In this document: one piece after another, positions 34,312 through 42,885 of the stretch | Layout of the letters: each line of letters starts with the position of its first letter | How positions within the stretch are numbered: the stretch's first letter is position 1 | Source: CAVSRC01 sp963781775 | GTDB lineage: Bacteria > Pseudomonadota > Alphaproteobacteria > Rhizobiales > Kaistiaceae | Reading direction: 5' to 3' | Assembly: GCA_963781775.1 (NCBI GenBank) | Contig: CAWAHE010000024.1 | Coordinates: forward strand, 248,001 to 312,000 | Length of the DNA: 64,000 bases | Notes under the pieces: generated by a model | Database searches by the model: none | What the model was told of the DNA's origin: nothing | Seen by the model: the letters and a program-made list of their open reading frames with translations, nothing else | Made by a program: the position numbers and the translations under genes

Positions 34312-35232
34312 CTAGCCCTTGATCGCGCCGGCGGTGATGCCGCGGACGAAGAACTTGCCCAGACCGAAATAGACGACGAGCGGCGGGATGGCGGTAAGCA
34401 GCGCCGCCGCCATATCGATGTTGTAGTGAACCTCACCGCGCTCGGTGATCACGGTGTTGGCGAGGATCACAGTCATCGGCTGCGCGCCCATGCCGCCGAA
34501 GGTGAGGCCGATCAGGTAGTCGTTCCAGACGCCGGTGATGACCAGGATGAGGACGACCACCATGATGTTGCCAGACATCGGCAGGATGATCTCACCGAAG
34601 ATTCGCCAGAAGCTCCCGGAGTCCATGATCGCGGCGTTCACCAGTTCGGCCGGAATGTCCTTGTAGAAGTTTCGGAAGATCAGTGTCAGCAGCGGCATCA
34701 GCAGCACCGCGTGAACCAGCGCGATCGCCCAGATGGTGCCGAAAATTCCGAGGCCCGCGGTAAGGATGACCAACGGGATCATGATGATCTGGAAAGGCAC
34801 GAAAGCGCACATGAACAGGATGAACAGGAACGTATTCGCCCAACGCACATTCCAAAGCGCCAAGGCGTAGCCGGTTACCGACGAAAGTCCGATCGCCAGG
34901 AAGATGCTGGGGAACAGAATTTGCAGTGAATTGATGAAGCCGTGGCGCACGCCCTCGCACGTCATGCCGGCACAGATTTCCGACCATGCCTTCTGCCACG
35001 GCTCGAGAGTCCAGGTCGTCGGCAGCGCAAAAATATCGCCCAGCGCGATCTGATCCATCGTCTTGAATGCCGTGACGATGACGACATAGAGCGGAATCGC
35101 CACGAACGCGGCGCACATCGTCAGGAACACGATGTTGGCGATCGTCGAGCCGCGGATGCGGCGGCGTGAACGCCGGCGCGACATGGATGAAAGCGTGGGA
35201 ACGGCGACGCTGTCGGCGGTCGGGTTGGTCAT
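34312..35232 (-). CDS. Sugar ABC transporter permease (UgpE/GtsC-like)
   Basis: A 306-aa inner-membrane permease with six hydrophobic segments. The Arg-rich N-terminus (SRRRSRRRIRGS) precedes helix 1. The periplasmic loop contains ICAGMTCEGVRHGFINS, the Cys-bearing insertion seen in glucose-type permeases, and the EAA-like loop is ELVNAAIMDSGSFWRIF. Start ATG 35232 overlaps the stop of the first permease (ATGA); a longer open frame upstream lies inside that gene. Confidence 0.9.
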   Translation of the reverse strand: MTNPTADSVAVPTLSSMSRRRSRRRIRGSTIANIVFLTMCAAFVAIPLYVVIVTAFKTMDQIALGDIFALPTTWTLEPWQKAWSEICAGMTCEGVRHGFINSLQILFPSIFLAIGLSSVTGYALALWNVRWANTFLFILFMCAFVPFQIIMIPLVILTAGLGIFGTIWAIALVHAVLLMPLLTLIFRNFYKDIPAELVNAAIMDSGSFWRIFGEIILPMSGNIMVVVLILVITGVWNDYLIGLTFGGMGAQPMTVILANTVITERGEVHYNIDMAAALLTAIPPLVVYFGLGKFFVRGITAGAIKG

Positions 35233-36125
35233 GCGGCGCTCCCTTCGCGACGCCGCGCCTGCCACGCCGTGACCGCGACCAACGGCAGGAAGATCACCAG
35301 CGTTATCAGAAGCATGATCGTCGCGGCGGCGGACGCGTAGCCGATGTTGCCGCGTGTGGAATAGGCGTTGATGGCAAAATAGGCGGGCGTCCAGGTCGAG
35401 GTTCCGGGGCCGCCATTCGTCATCGCCACAATGATGTCGTAGGCCTTCACCACGCCAAGCGAGAGGAGGATCGCACAGGTGAGGAACGTGTACTTGAGCA
35501 TCGGTATGATGATCTCCGTGTACACGCGCCAGAAGCCCACGCCGTCCAGCCGCGCCGCGCTCCAGATTTCGCCATTTATCGATTTGAGGCCCGACAGCAT
35601 CAGCGCCATGTAGAAGCCGAGTCCGTGCCAGATTGAAGCGATGATGATGCCGTACATCGCGGTCTGCGGCTCGCGCAGCCAATTGAACTGGGCGCTCTGC
35701 CAGCCGAGCTGATGCAGGAAATTCTCGATGCCGAGGCTGGGATTGAACATCCATCGCCAGACGATGCCGGTGACGATGAGGGAGACGGCGAGCGGATAGA
35801 GGAACACGGTGCGGAAGAATCCCTCGCCACGTTTCTCGCGCTCGACCATTGCGGCAAGGATGAAGCCGAAGACGATGGCAAGCGCGCTGCCGATGGCGAG
35901 GATAACGAGATTGCGGAGCGAGGTCGCCCACTCGCTGGTGCCGAACAGGCGCTCGTATTGCCGCGCCCATTTCTCGAAATCGACCGTGTATTCCGGAAAG
36001 CGGCGCGCGCGCGTGAACGACTCGAACACCGTCCAGCCGATTGCGCCGAAGAATGCGACGGCGGTCACGGTCACGGCCGGACTCAGCGCGACAACGGGTG
36101 AAACCCAACTCCAACGAATCGCCAT
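35229..36125 (-). CDS. Sugar ABC transporter permease (UgpA/GtsB-like)
   Basis: A 298-aa inner-membrane permease, first gene of this operon. Helix 1 spans about residues 10-32, the periplasmic loop has YERLFGTSEWATSLRN, and the EAA loop is EIWSAARLDGVGFWRVY. Start MAIRWSWVSP (36125) has a strong GGAGGAGGGG site two bases upstream. It is divergent from the Fe-alcohol dehydrogenase gene across a 306-bp region with a candidate IclR operator. Confidence 0.9.
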   Translation of the reverse strand: MAIRWSWVSPVVALSPAVTVTAVAFFGAIGWTVFESFTRARRFPEYTVDFEKWARQYERLFGTSEWATSLRNLVILAIGSALAIVFGFILAAMVEREKRGEGFFRTVFLYPLAVSLIVTGIVWRWMFNPSLGIENFLHQLGWQSAQFNWLREPQTAMYGIIIASIWHGLGFYMALMLSGLKSINGEIWSAARLDGVGFWRVYTEIIIPMLKYTFLTCAILLSLGVVKAYDIIVAMTNGGPGTSTWTPAYFAINAYSTRGNIGYASAAATIMLLITLVIFLPLVAVTAWQARRREGSAA

Positions 36126-36215
36126 TACCCCTCCTCCCCAGGAGCGCGGTTGCACGCGTTGCGTCCCTTCCAGGCCCCATTTTCGCGCGCTGTCTATCGC
36201 GATCGAGGCTTCTTA

Positions 36216-36227
36216 TTCAGATTTGAA
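36216..36227. promoter_or_regulatory. Candidate IclR operator 1
   Basis: TTCA-GATT-TGAA in the region between the divergent permease and alcohol dehydrogenase genes. It has the same arm sequence and spacer length as the TTCA-CATT-TGAA cores at 39641-39652 and 40282-40293. No other feature was seen in this 306-bp gap. Confidence 0.55.
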
Positions 36228-36431
36228 ACATACGTGTGCAGCAATTGAACTATAGGTGTCTCATCTGAAGCGAGTCAACTAGAGAAGGACGCGACACGAC
36301 CGGCGACAGGCGCATGTTGTGTGACGCGGCGGGAAACAGGTAGCGCGAGCGACGAAATTCGGGTTCAAAAGACGCCGGCTGTTCATCGCCACGCCTATCT
36401 CCGACCTTTCACCACACGGCAGTATCGCATC

Positions 36432-37556
36432 ATGAGCCTCATCCAATATCTGACCGCCATCGAATTCGGCCGTGGCGCGCTCGCCACCTTGCCCGATGCC
36501 CTTGCCGCTTGCGGCGTCAAGCACCCGTTGATCGTCAGCGATCACGGGATCGCCTCCGCCGGCCTGCTCGACAAGGCGCGCGCATTTCTCCCCTTGGGCT
36601 CGCCGGCGTTTCTGGATGTGCCGACCAATCCCAGCGAGAGCGCGGTGCACGCAGCCCTCACCGTCTATCGCGACGAATCCTGCGACGGGGTGGTCGCCAT
36701 CGGCGGCGGCTCGCCGATCGATCTGGCAAAAGCAGTCGCCCTTCTCGCCACCCACGCCGGAACGCTGGAGCAATACGCGGCGATCTATGGCGGCATTCCG
36801 AAGATCGGCCCGGTGGCGCCGGTGATCGCGGTGGCGACCACCGCGGGCACCGGAGCGGAAGTCGGACGCGCCGCGTTGATCACGCTCGACGACGGTCGCA
36901 AGCTCGGTCTGATCAGCCCGCATATCATTCCGAGACGCGCGATCTGCGACCCCGAACTGACGCTGGGACTGCCGCCGGGCCTCACGGCGGCCACCGGCCT
37001 CGATGCGCTCTCGCACTGCATCGAGACACTGTTCTCGCCGCGCTTCAATCCGCCGGCCGAGGCGATTGCGCTGGATGGCGCGGGACGCATCTGGCCGAAT
37101 ATCGAGACCGTTACGAAGAACGGCTCCGATATCGCGGCACGCGAGCAGATGATGATCGGCGCGGTCGAGGGTGGGCTGTCGTTCCAGAAGGGGCTCGGTG
37201 CGGTCCATGCGCTCAGCCATGCGCTCGGCGGCCTCAAGCAGCCGGTGCTCCATCATGGCACTCTCAATGCGATCCTGATGCCGACCGTGGTGCGTTTCAA
37301 CGCCGGTCACGTCGGCGACAAGATCGATCGCCTGAAGTCTGCCATGGGCCTGGCCGCGACGGCCGACCTCGCCGACGAACTCGACCAACTCAACCGGCGC
37401 CTCGGCATCCCGGCCGGGCTCAAGACGCTGGGCTGCAAGGCCGACGTCTTCGACTGGGTGATCGAGCGGGCGATGGCCGACCACAGCCACGCCACCAATC
37501 CGCGCGAGGCCACGGCGGCCGACTACCGCGCCATGCTCGAAGCGGTCATGCAATAG
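36432..37556 (+). CDS. Iron-containing alcohol dehydrogenase
   Basis: A 374-aa NAD(P)-dependent group III alcohol dehydrogenase. The nucleotide site is AIGGGSPIDLAKAVAL, with TTAGTGAEVGRAA after it. The metal ligands are in the D/H pattern of DALSHCIE, HALSHALGG and the HSHATNP region near the C-terminus. Related enzymes include maleylacetate reductases and diol or sugar-alcohol dehydrogenases; the substrate here is unknown. I start at MSLIQYL (36432) rather than the upstream in-frame start at 36321, which adds non-conserved sequence. It is 36 bp before the dehydratase gene, with which it forms an operon. Confidence 0.88.
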   Translation: MSLIQYLTAIEFGRGALATLPDALAACGVKHPLIVSDHGIASAGLLDKARAFLPLGSPAFLDVPTNPSESAVHAALTVYRDESCDGVVAIGGGSPIDLAKAVALLATHAGTLEQYAAIYGGIPKIGPVAPVIAVATTAGTGAEVGRAALITLDDGRKLGLISPHIIPRRAICDPELTLGLPPGLTAATGLDALSHCIETLFSPRFNPPAEAIALDGAGRIWPNIETVTKNGSDIAAREQMMIGAVEGGLSFQKGLGAVHALSHALGGLKQPVLHHGTLNAILMPTVVRFNAGHVGDKIDRLKSAMGLAATADLADELDQLNRRLGIPAGLKTLGCKADVFDWVIERAMADHSHATNPREATAADYRAMLEAVMQ

Positions 37557-37592
37557 AAGCCGCGCGCGAAGCGGCCAGACAGGAAACACCCC

Positions 37593-38765
37593 ATGAAGAT
37601 CACGGGCCTGAAGATCTTCGTCGCCAACGCTTCGCGCACCAACTTCGTATTTGTGAAGCTGTACACCGACGAGGGCATCGACGGCGTCGGCGAGGCGACG
37701 CTGGAGTGGAAGACCAACACCGTGGTGGCCGCGCTCGGCGAACTGGAACGCGCCGTCATCGGCAAGAACCCGTTTCAGGTCGAGCACCTGATCGAGATGC
37801 TCCACCGCGATTCCTACTGGCGCAGCGGGGCGGTGTTTCGCAGCGCGCTCGGCGCCATCGAGGCGGCGCTGCTCGACATCAAGGGCAAGGCGCTCGGCGT
37901 GCCGGTCTACGATCTGCTTGGCGGCATGCAGCGAGACCGGGTGCGCTGCTACGCCAACCACTGGTTCGCAGGCGCGCAAACGCCGGAGCAATACCACGCC
38001 GCCGCCAAGCGCGGCGTCGCCATGGGCTACAAGGCACTGAAGTGGGATCCGTTCGAGGCGACGTGGCTGGAGATGGACCGGCCGCAGCGCAGGCGCACGA
38101 TCGCCATCGTGGAAGCCGTGCGCGATGCGGTCGGACCGGAGATCGACCTGATGCTCGACGTCCACGGTCGCCTCAACGTCCCGACGGCGATCGCGATGAC
38201 GCGGGAGCTGGCGCGCTTCGACCTCGCCTGGATCGAAGAGCCGACGCCGCCGGAATCGATCGACGCTTTGGCCGAGGTGCGCGCCAAGAGCCCGGTGCCG
38301 ATCGCGGCCGGTGAGCGGCTGTTCGAACCGGAGCGGTTTCTTGAACTCATCACCAAGCAGGGCGCGGACATCCTGCAGCCCGACGTTTGTCACCTCGGCG
38401 GCATGCTGGAAACCAAGAAGGTCGCCGGCCTCGCCCATATGCGCTACCTGCCGGTTGCGCCGCACAACCCGACCGGACCGGTGATGAACGCGATGACGTT
38501 GCACCTGGCCGCAGCGATCCCGAATTTTCTGGTTTTCGAGACGGTTTCGGTCGATGTGCCGTGGCGGAAGGAGTTGGTGCGCGAGACCCTGGAATTCGTC
38601 GACGGCGACCTCATGGTGCCGACCGCTCCCGGCCTAGGCGTCGAACTCAACGAAGAGGCCTGCGCCAGGTTTCCTTACCAGCCCTACGACGTGCCGTTGT
38701 TCGACGGGTCGATCAACATGTCGGGGGTCGCCACCGGCGCCGAAGTAGCCGATCGTCGCCCGTAA
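37593..38765 (+). CDS. Mandelate racemase/muconate lactonizing family dehydratase
   Basis: A 390-aa enolase-superfamily enzyme. Metal ligands are the Asp in LMLDVHGRL and the Glu residues in WIEEPTPP and AAGERLF. Candidate catalytic residues are the lysines in YKALKWDP and the histidine in APHNPTGP. The pattern resembles galactonate-type sugar-acid dehydratases, so an acid-sugar dehydration feeding a 2-keto-3-deoxy acid is plausible, but specificity in this superfamily cannot be assigned by eye. It follows the Fe-alcohol dehydrogenase and converges on the IclR gene three bases away. Confidence 0.88.
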   Translation: MKITGLKIFVANASRTNFVFVKLYTDEGIDGVGEATLEWKTNTVVAALGELERAVIGKNPFQVEHLIEMLHRDSYWRSGAVFRSALGAIEAALLDIKGKALGVPVYDLLGGMQRDRVRCYANHWFAGAQTPEQYHAAAKRGVAMGYKALKWDPFEATWLEMDRPQRRRTIAIVEAVRDAVGPEIDLMLDVHGRLNVPTAIAMTRELARFDLAWIEEPTPPESIDALAEVRAKSPVPIAAGERLFEPERFLELITKQGADILQPDVCHLGGMLETKKVAGLAHMRYLPVAPHNPTGPVMNAMTLHLAAAIPNFLVFETVSVDVPWRKELVRETLEFVDGDLMVPTAPGLGVELNEEACARFPYQPYDVPLFDGSINMSGVATGAEVADRRP

Positions 38766-38768
38766 GCG

Positions 38769-39620
38769 CTATTTGGCTGCAATCAACGGCGGGGATGGCA
38801 AGTCCGCGGCGATGGCGCCGGCAAAGGCGATGGTCTTGGCGCGCAGGACTTCCATACGTGCCGCCGACGCGCCGGCAAGGAACGGGACGCTAAGCGCGGC
38901 GACGACCTTGCCGTTGTGGTCACGGATCGGCGCGGCGAAGGCGTGGACGCTCGGCGAATATTCGCCGCGGTCCTGGGCCCAGCCCTGACGGCGAATGCGG
39001 GCGAGTTCGGCAGCCAGCCGCTTGGGATCGGTCAGAGTGCGGTTGGTGTAGCGCACCAGCGAACCCGCCAGATGGCGCTCCATCTCCGCCTTGGGCAGCC
39101 CGGCGAGCAGCACCTTGCTCGCAGCGCCGGCATGGATCGGCTGCCGCTGACCGGGCGCGACAGTCAGCGCATATTCGCGCTGGCCATCGACGGCCGCGAC
39201 GACCAGAACGCCATCGCCGTCGACGACCGAGACCTTGCAGCCCTCACCCGTTTCGGTGGCGAGGCGCTCGAGATGCGGCAGCGCAAGCGCAGCGAGATCG
39301 TAGTCATGCGAGTCGACGCCGGCGCGGGCCGCCAGTGCCAGTAGCCGCGGACCGAGCCGGTAGCTGCCCTCGGCCGAACGGCGCACCATGTCGTGGAACT
39401 GGAGCGTGTTGAGAATGCGGTACACAGTCGTGCGCGGCAGTCTCAACTGGTCGACGAGGTCGCGGATGCTGGCGCCGTTGCCGCGCCGTTCGAGCAGCAG
39501 CAACACGTCCATCATCCGGTCGATGACCGGAATGCGGTGCCTGGCGAGTGCCTCGGTTGTGACCACGTCGTTCATCGCAGCAGCAGCAGATTGACTTCCC
39601 TCGGACAACGCCTTTAACAT
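38769..39620 (-). CDS. IclR-family transcriptional regulator
   Basis: A 283-aa regulator with the IclR winged helix VIDRMMDVLLLLERRG...IRDLVDQLRLPRTTVYRILNTLQ and a C-terminal ligand-binding domain with VVAAVDGQREYAL, HAGAASKVLLAGLP and SVHAFAAPIRDHNGKVVAALSVPFLAG. I use the ATG at 39620; a TTG at 39638 lies in the operator and an ATG at 39575 is also possible. It sits between the dehydrogenase/dehydratase genes and a VOC gene, with overlapping palindromes just upstream, and is probably the regulator of both flanking transporters. Confidence 0.9.
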   Translation of the reverse strand: MLKALSEGSQSAAAAMNDVVTTEALARHRIPVIDRMMDVLLLLERRGNGASIRDLVDQLRLPRTTVYRILNTLQFHDMVRRSAEGSYRLGPRLLALAARAGVDSHDYDLAALALPHLERLATETGEGCKVSVVDGDGVLVVAAVDGQREYALTVAPGQRQPIHAGAASKVLLAGLPKAEMERHLAGSLVRYTNRTLTDPKRLAAELARIRRQGWAQDRGEYSPSVHAFAAPIRDHNGKVVAALSVPFLAGASAARMEVLRAKTIAFAGAIAADLPSPPLIAAK

Positions 39621-39627
39621 CCAAAAC

Positions 39628-39653
39628 TGAACTTTCAAAGTTCACATTTGAAC
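39628..39653. promoter_or_regulatory. Overlapping IclR operators 2
   Basis: Two palindromes share a half-site. TGAACTTT-C-AAAGTTCA (39628-39644) is perfect over 17 bp, and GTTCA-CATT-TGAAC (39640-39653) repeats exactly at 40281-40294. They lie eight bases before the iclR ATG and 128 bp before the VOC gene, suggesting autoregulation. Confidence 0.7.
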
Positions 39654-39780
39654 GAAGACCCGCGACGCCGCCAACGAGCGGCCTTGCCCGGCTCCGTCAG
39701 ACGACCGAAACGACACGCAACCATAAACACTGCGTCCGGCTTAAGGGCAACCGCTCGCCGCGACGGAACAGGGGGAACGC

Positions 39781-40212
39781 ATGAAGGGAATCAAATCGAT
39801 CGGGCACGTCGCCATCCGCGTGAAGGATATCGGGCGGTCGCTCGATTTCTATGTGAAGAAGCTTGGTTTCGCCGAGATGTTTCGTCTCGATCGGGACAAC
39901 AAATTGTGGATCGTCTACCTGCGCGTCACGGACAGCCAATTCATTGAACTGTTTCCCGATGCCGTCGGCGAACGCTCGCCAAAGGAAGATGCGATCGGCC
40001 TCAATCACGTTTGCCTCGAGTGCGACGACATCGACCTCGTCATCAAGCAGGTCACCGACAAGGGCATCCCGCTCTTCCGTCCCAAGAAAGTCGGCGCCGA
40101 CAACAATACTCAGGCATGGATCGAAGATCCGGACGGCAATCGCATCGAACTGATGCAGATGGGCAAGGACAGCATGCAGGCGAAGGCGATCCGCGAGCTC
40201 GCCACCGCCTGA
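39781..40212 (+). CDS. VOC-family protein (glyoxalase/lactoylglutathione lyase-like)
   Basis: A 143-aa single-domain-pair VOC protein. It starts IKSIGHVAIRVKDIGRSLDFYVKKLGF (first beta-alpha-beta module with a candidate His ligand) and continues with LNHVCLECDDIDLVIKQV and AWIEDPDGNRIELMQM (second module with terminal Glu ligand). GGGGGAA precedes the ATG. It is divergent from the IclR gene and upstream of a sugar ABC transporter, so its substrate may be a product of the imported compound. Confidence 0.88.
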   Translation: MKGIKSIGHVAIRVKDIGRSLDFYVKKLGFAEMFRLDRDNKLWIVYLRVTDSQFIELFPDAVGERSPKEDAIGLNHVCLECDDIDLVIKQVTDKGIPLFRPKKVGADNNTQAWIEDPDGNRIELMQMGKDSMQAKAIRELATA

Positions 40213-40232
40213 GCGCGGCCCGGCGGAACGAA

Positions 40233-40260
40233 TTGACTCACGCCGCCGATGCCGTATTGT
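40233..40260 (+). promoter_or_regulatory. Candidate sigma-70 promoter
   Basis: TTGACT (40233-40238) and TATTGT (40255-40260) are separated by 16 bases; the start would be near 40267. The strongest IclR operator begins about ten bases further on. If this is the main promoter, the leader before the next gene is about 450 bases. Confidence 0.45.
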
Positions 40261-40276
40261 TAACTATGGAACAGGC

Positions 40277-40298
40277 TTCAGTTCACATTTGAACTGAA
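40277..40298. promoter_or_regulatory. IclR operator 3 (best copy)
   Basis: TTCAGTTCA-CATT-TGAACTGAA: nine-base perfect arms around a 4-base spacer. The inner 14 bases are identical to the site next to iclR. The remaining 40299-40719 holds no gene I can support. Confidence 0.7.
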
Positions 40299-40719
40299 AA
40301 GGTCGGATCAACCGGCTCTTGTTCTGGGAGGACACGCCGCGACGGCCGGCTTCGCGGCTCGTCAGCAGGCATCGGGCAACGCCCGTGTACTGGTTGGCGC
40401 GCTGCGGTCGCGGTCCCCTCCCGAGATTTCAATCCAGGCCCAGCGCCACCGCGTCTGGTCTTGGCCGGAGGGGTAATGAGGGTCAAACTCAAACTCACGC
40501 TTGCCGGCGGTTGGCTGAACGAGGACAGCGCGCATTGCGCCTCTCGACTCGGGACATCCGAAATCGCCGCTCACATGACTCACCCTGCCCCCATTCAACG
40601 CTGCGCAACTGTGTGGTCCATCGGCGACGATGCGCCGAGCCAACGATCGTCTACCCGCGCCGCCGCATGGCAGACCTGAACCCGAAACGCGAATGAATCG
40701 CACTATGGGAGGAACGAGA

Positions 40720-41946
40720 ATGACTGGAAGAATGAAATCATTGTTGTGGACGGCAGCGGCGGTCGCCGCGATGACGTTGCAGGGCACGATCGCCCAGGCC
40801 GGTGAAGTGGTCTGGTGGGTCCCGAACTGGATCGAAACTCAGGGCCGTGACCTTGCCAAGAAGTTCGAGGCCGCCAATCCTGGCACGACCGTCAAGATCG
40901 AGATCACCGTATCCGACGGCCTGCCGACCAAGATCATGACCGCGCTGCGGTCAGGCTCGCCGCCAGACCTCATCAACGTCCAGCATGGCTGGGTGGTGCC
41001 TTACGCCCAGCAGAACCTGATCCAGCCGGTCGACGACGTCGTTGGCGACACCTCCGACTACCTGCCCGCGCCCATCAAGTGGGATAGCTGGGACGGCAAG
41101 CTGTGGGGCGTGCCCTACCGCGTCGAGTCGATCGCAATGCTTTACAACAAGGACATGTTCAAGGCGGCCGGCCTCGATCCGGAAAAGCCGCCGCAAACAT
41201 GGGATGAAGTGATCGACGCCGCCAAGAAGCTGACGCATGACGATCAGTACGGCTTCGTCATCACCGGCGGCGGCGAGTTCGGCAACACCGTCTTCCGTTC
41301 GCTGCCTTTCATCTGGGAAGCCGGCGGATCGATCATCAGCGACGACATGACCAAGGCAACGGTCAATGAGGCGCCTGCCGTGGAAGGCGTGACGTTCTAC
41401 ACCGACCTCCTCACCAAGTATCATGTCTCGCCGCCGTCGACGTTGCAGAACGACGGCGCCGCCAACCGCCACCTGTTCGCGCAAGGCAAGGCGGCGATGT
41501 ATCAGGCCGGCCAGTTCGACATTCCGAACATCAAGGCGGAGAACCCGAAGATCAACATCGGCGCCATGATGATGGTCCATCCGAAAGGCAAGGATCCGGC
41601 GGCGATTCTCGGCGGCTGGGCGCTGGTCATTCCGAAGGACGCTCCCAACACGGCGGACGCGAAGAAGCTCGCCGCGTTCCTCTCGACGCCGGAAAACATG
41701 GCGGAGTTGACCTACACCTTCCCCGCCCGCAAGTCGGCGATGGACCTGCCCCGGTTCCAGGATCCGGAGCTGAAGGTGTTCAAGGACATGCTCCCCTACG
41801 CGCGGCCGACGCCGACGCAGCAGAACTGGATCCAGATCACGCAGGCCTACTTCAACGGCGTGCAGTCGATCATGACCGGTGATGCCACGCCGCAGGAGGC
41901 GATGGACAACGCGGCCAGCGAGATCAACGACCTGCTCCAGCAGTAA
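40720..41946 (+). CDS. Sugar ABC transporter substrate-binding protein
   Basis: A 408-aa CUT1 extracellular solute-binding protein (family 1). Signal peptide MTGRMKSLLWTAAAVAAMTL... is cleaved near AQA. The mature region has VVWWVPNWIETQGRDLAKKFEAANPG, GSPPDLINVQHGWV, WDGKLWGVPYRVESIAMLYNKDMF and LGGWALVIPKDAP. GGGAGGAACGAG precedes the ATG; 40732 is a second possible start. First structural gene of the second transporter operon, under the best IclR operator. The sugar is unknown. Confidence 0.9.
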   Translation: MTGRMKSLLWTAAAVAAMTLQGTIAQAGEVVWWVPNWIETQGRDLAKKFEAANPGTTVKIEITVSDGLPTKIMTALRSGSPPDLINVQHGWVVPYAQQNLIQPVDDVVGDTSDYLPAPIKWDSWDGKLWGVPYRVESIAMLYNKDMFKAAGLDPEKPPQTWDEVIDAAKKLTHDDQYGFVITGGGEFGNTVFRSLPFIWEAGGSIISDDMTKATVNEAPAVEGVTFYTDLLTKYHVSPPSTLQNDGAANRHLFAQGKAAMYQAGQFDIPNIKAENPKINIGAMMMVHPKGKDPAAILGGWALVIPKDAPNTADAKKLAAFLSTPENMAELTYTFPARKSAMDLPRFQDPELKVFKDMLPYARPTPTQQNWIQITQAYFNGVQSIMTGDATPQEAMDNAASEINDLLQQ

Positions 41947-42024
41947 CGGCAGGCGAATCGCACCCAGACCCCGGAGAGGCTCTCTCCGGGGTCGAACCAT
42001 CCGACAAGACGGGAAGCTCGCGGC

Positions 42025-42885
42025 GTGCGCCATCACACGGGAATATGGTTCGTTCTGCCGGCGCTCCTCGCGCTCGCCCTCCTGATCGTCTATCCGATCT
42101 TCTATACGGGCGTGCTGAGTCTCACCGACCCGACCGGGCATTACATCGGCCTCAAGAATTTCCAGATCGTCACCCGCTCGCGGACGACGATGACGGCGGT
42201 CTGGAATACCGGCTACTACGTCTTTGGCTCGATCGTCTTCCAGATCCTTCTCGGCACCCTCGCCGGCATTCTGCTCAACCAGAAATTCGTCGGTCGTGGC
42301 TTCGTCCGCTCGATGGTGCTGATCCCGTGGGTGGTTCCCGGCATCGTTGCGGCGACCACCTGGGCGTGGATGTTCCACACCGAGTTCGGGATCATCAACT
42401 ACATGCTGACGTCGGCCGGCGCCGTCGACAAACCGATCGGGTGGCTCACAAGCCCCGACGCCGTTATGCCGGCGCTGATCGCCATCAACGTCTGGAAGCT
42501 GTTCCCGTTCGTGGCGATCATGGTGCTTGCCGCGCTCCAGACCGTCCCTGAGGAACTCTACGAATCGGCGCGCGTCGACGGCGCCACCTTCTGGCAGGAG
42601 GTGTGGCACGTGATGATCCCGCAGATCCGGCCGGTGCTGATATCGCTGACCCTGCTTCTGGTGATCTGGGGCATGAACTCGATCACCATCATCTACACGA
42701 TCACCCGCGGCGGCCCGGCCAACCACAGCCTCATCCTGCCGATCCAGATCTACCGCCTCGGTTTCGAGTCGTTCCAGCTCAACCAGGCTTCGGCGCTCGC
42801 GATGCTCTTCTTCGCGTTCACCATCGTCTTTGTCATCGTCTACATTCGCCTGTTCGCCCAGGCGCCCGAGGAGCGCGGGACATGA
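42025..42885 (+). CDS. Sugar ABC transporter permease (MalF/UgpA-like)
   Basis: A 286-aa inner-membrane permease with six membrane segments (first at about residues 8-28), periplasmic loop YIGLKNFQIVTRSR, and EAA loop ELYESARVDGATFWQEVW. Start is GTG at 42025 with GGGAAG upstream. It is 78 bp after the binding-protein gene and overlaps the next permease gene (ATGA). Confidence 0.9.
   Translation: MRHHTGIWFVLPALLALALLIVYPIFYTGVLSLTDPTGHYIGLKNFQIVTRSRTTMTAVWNTGYYVFGSIVFQILLGTLAGILLNQKFVGRGFVRSMVLIPWVVPGIVAATTWAWMFHTEFGIINYMLTSAGAVDKPIGWLTSPDAVMPALIAINVWKLFPFVAIMVLAALQTVPEELYESARVDGATFWQEVWHVMIPQIRPVLISLTLLLVIWGMNSITIIYTITRGGPANHSLILPIQIYRLGFESFQLNQASALAMLFFAFTIVFVIVYIRLFAQAPEERGT

Noticed and set aside
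36279..38504. A 741-codon minus-strand open frame over the dehydrogenase and dehydratase genes
   Set aside because: The plus-strand genes there have complete catalytic motifs. The antisense frame is compositionally biased (Arg/His/Asp-rich) with no recognisable fold.
40319..40696. Short open frames in the leader of the second sugar transporter
   Set aside because: All are short, compositionally biased and without ribosome sites. The region is better explained as promoter, operator and leader.
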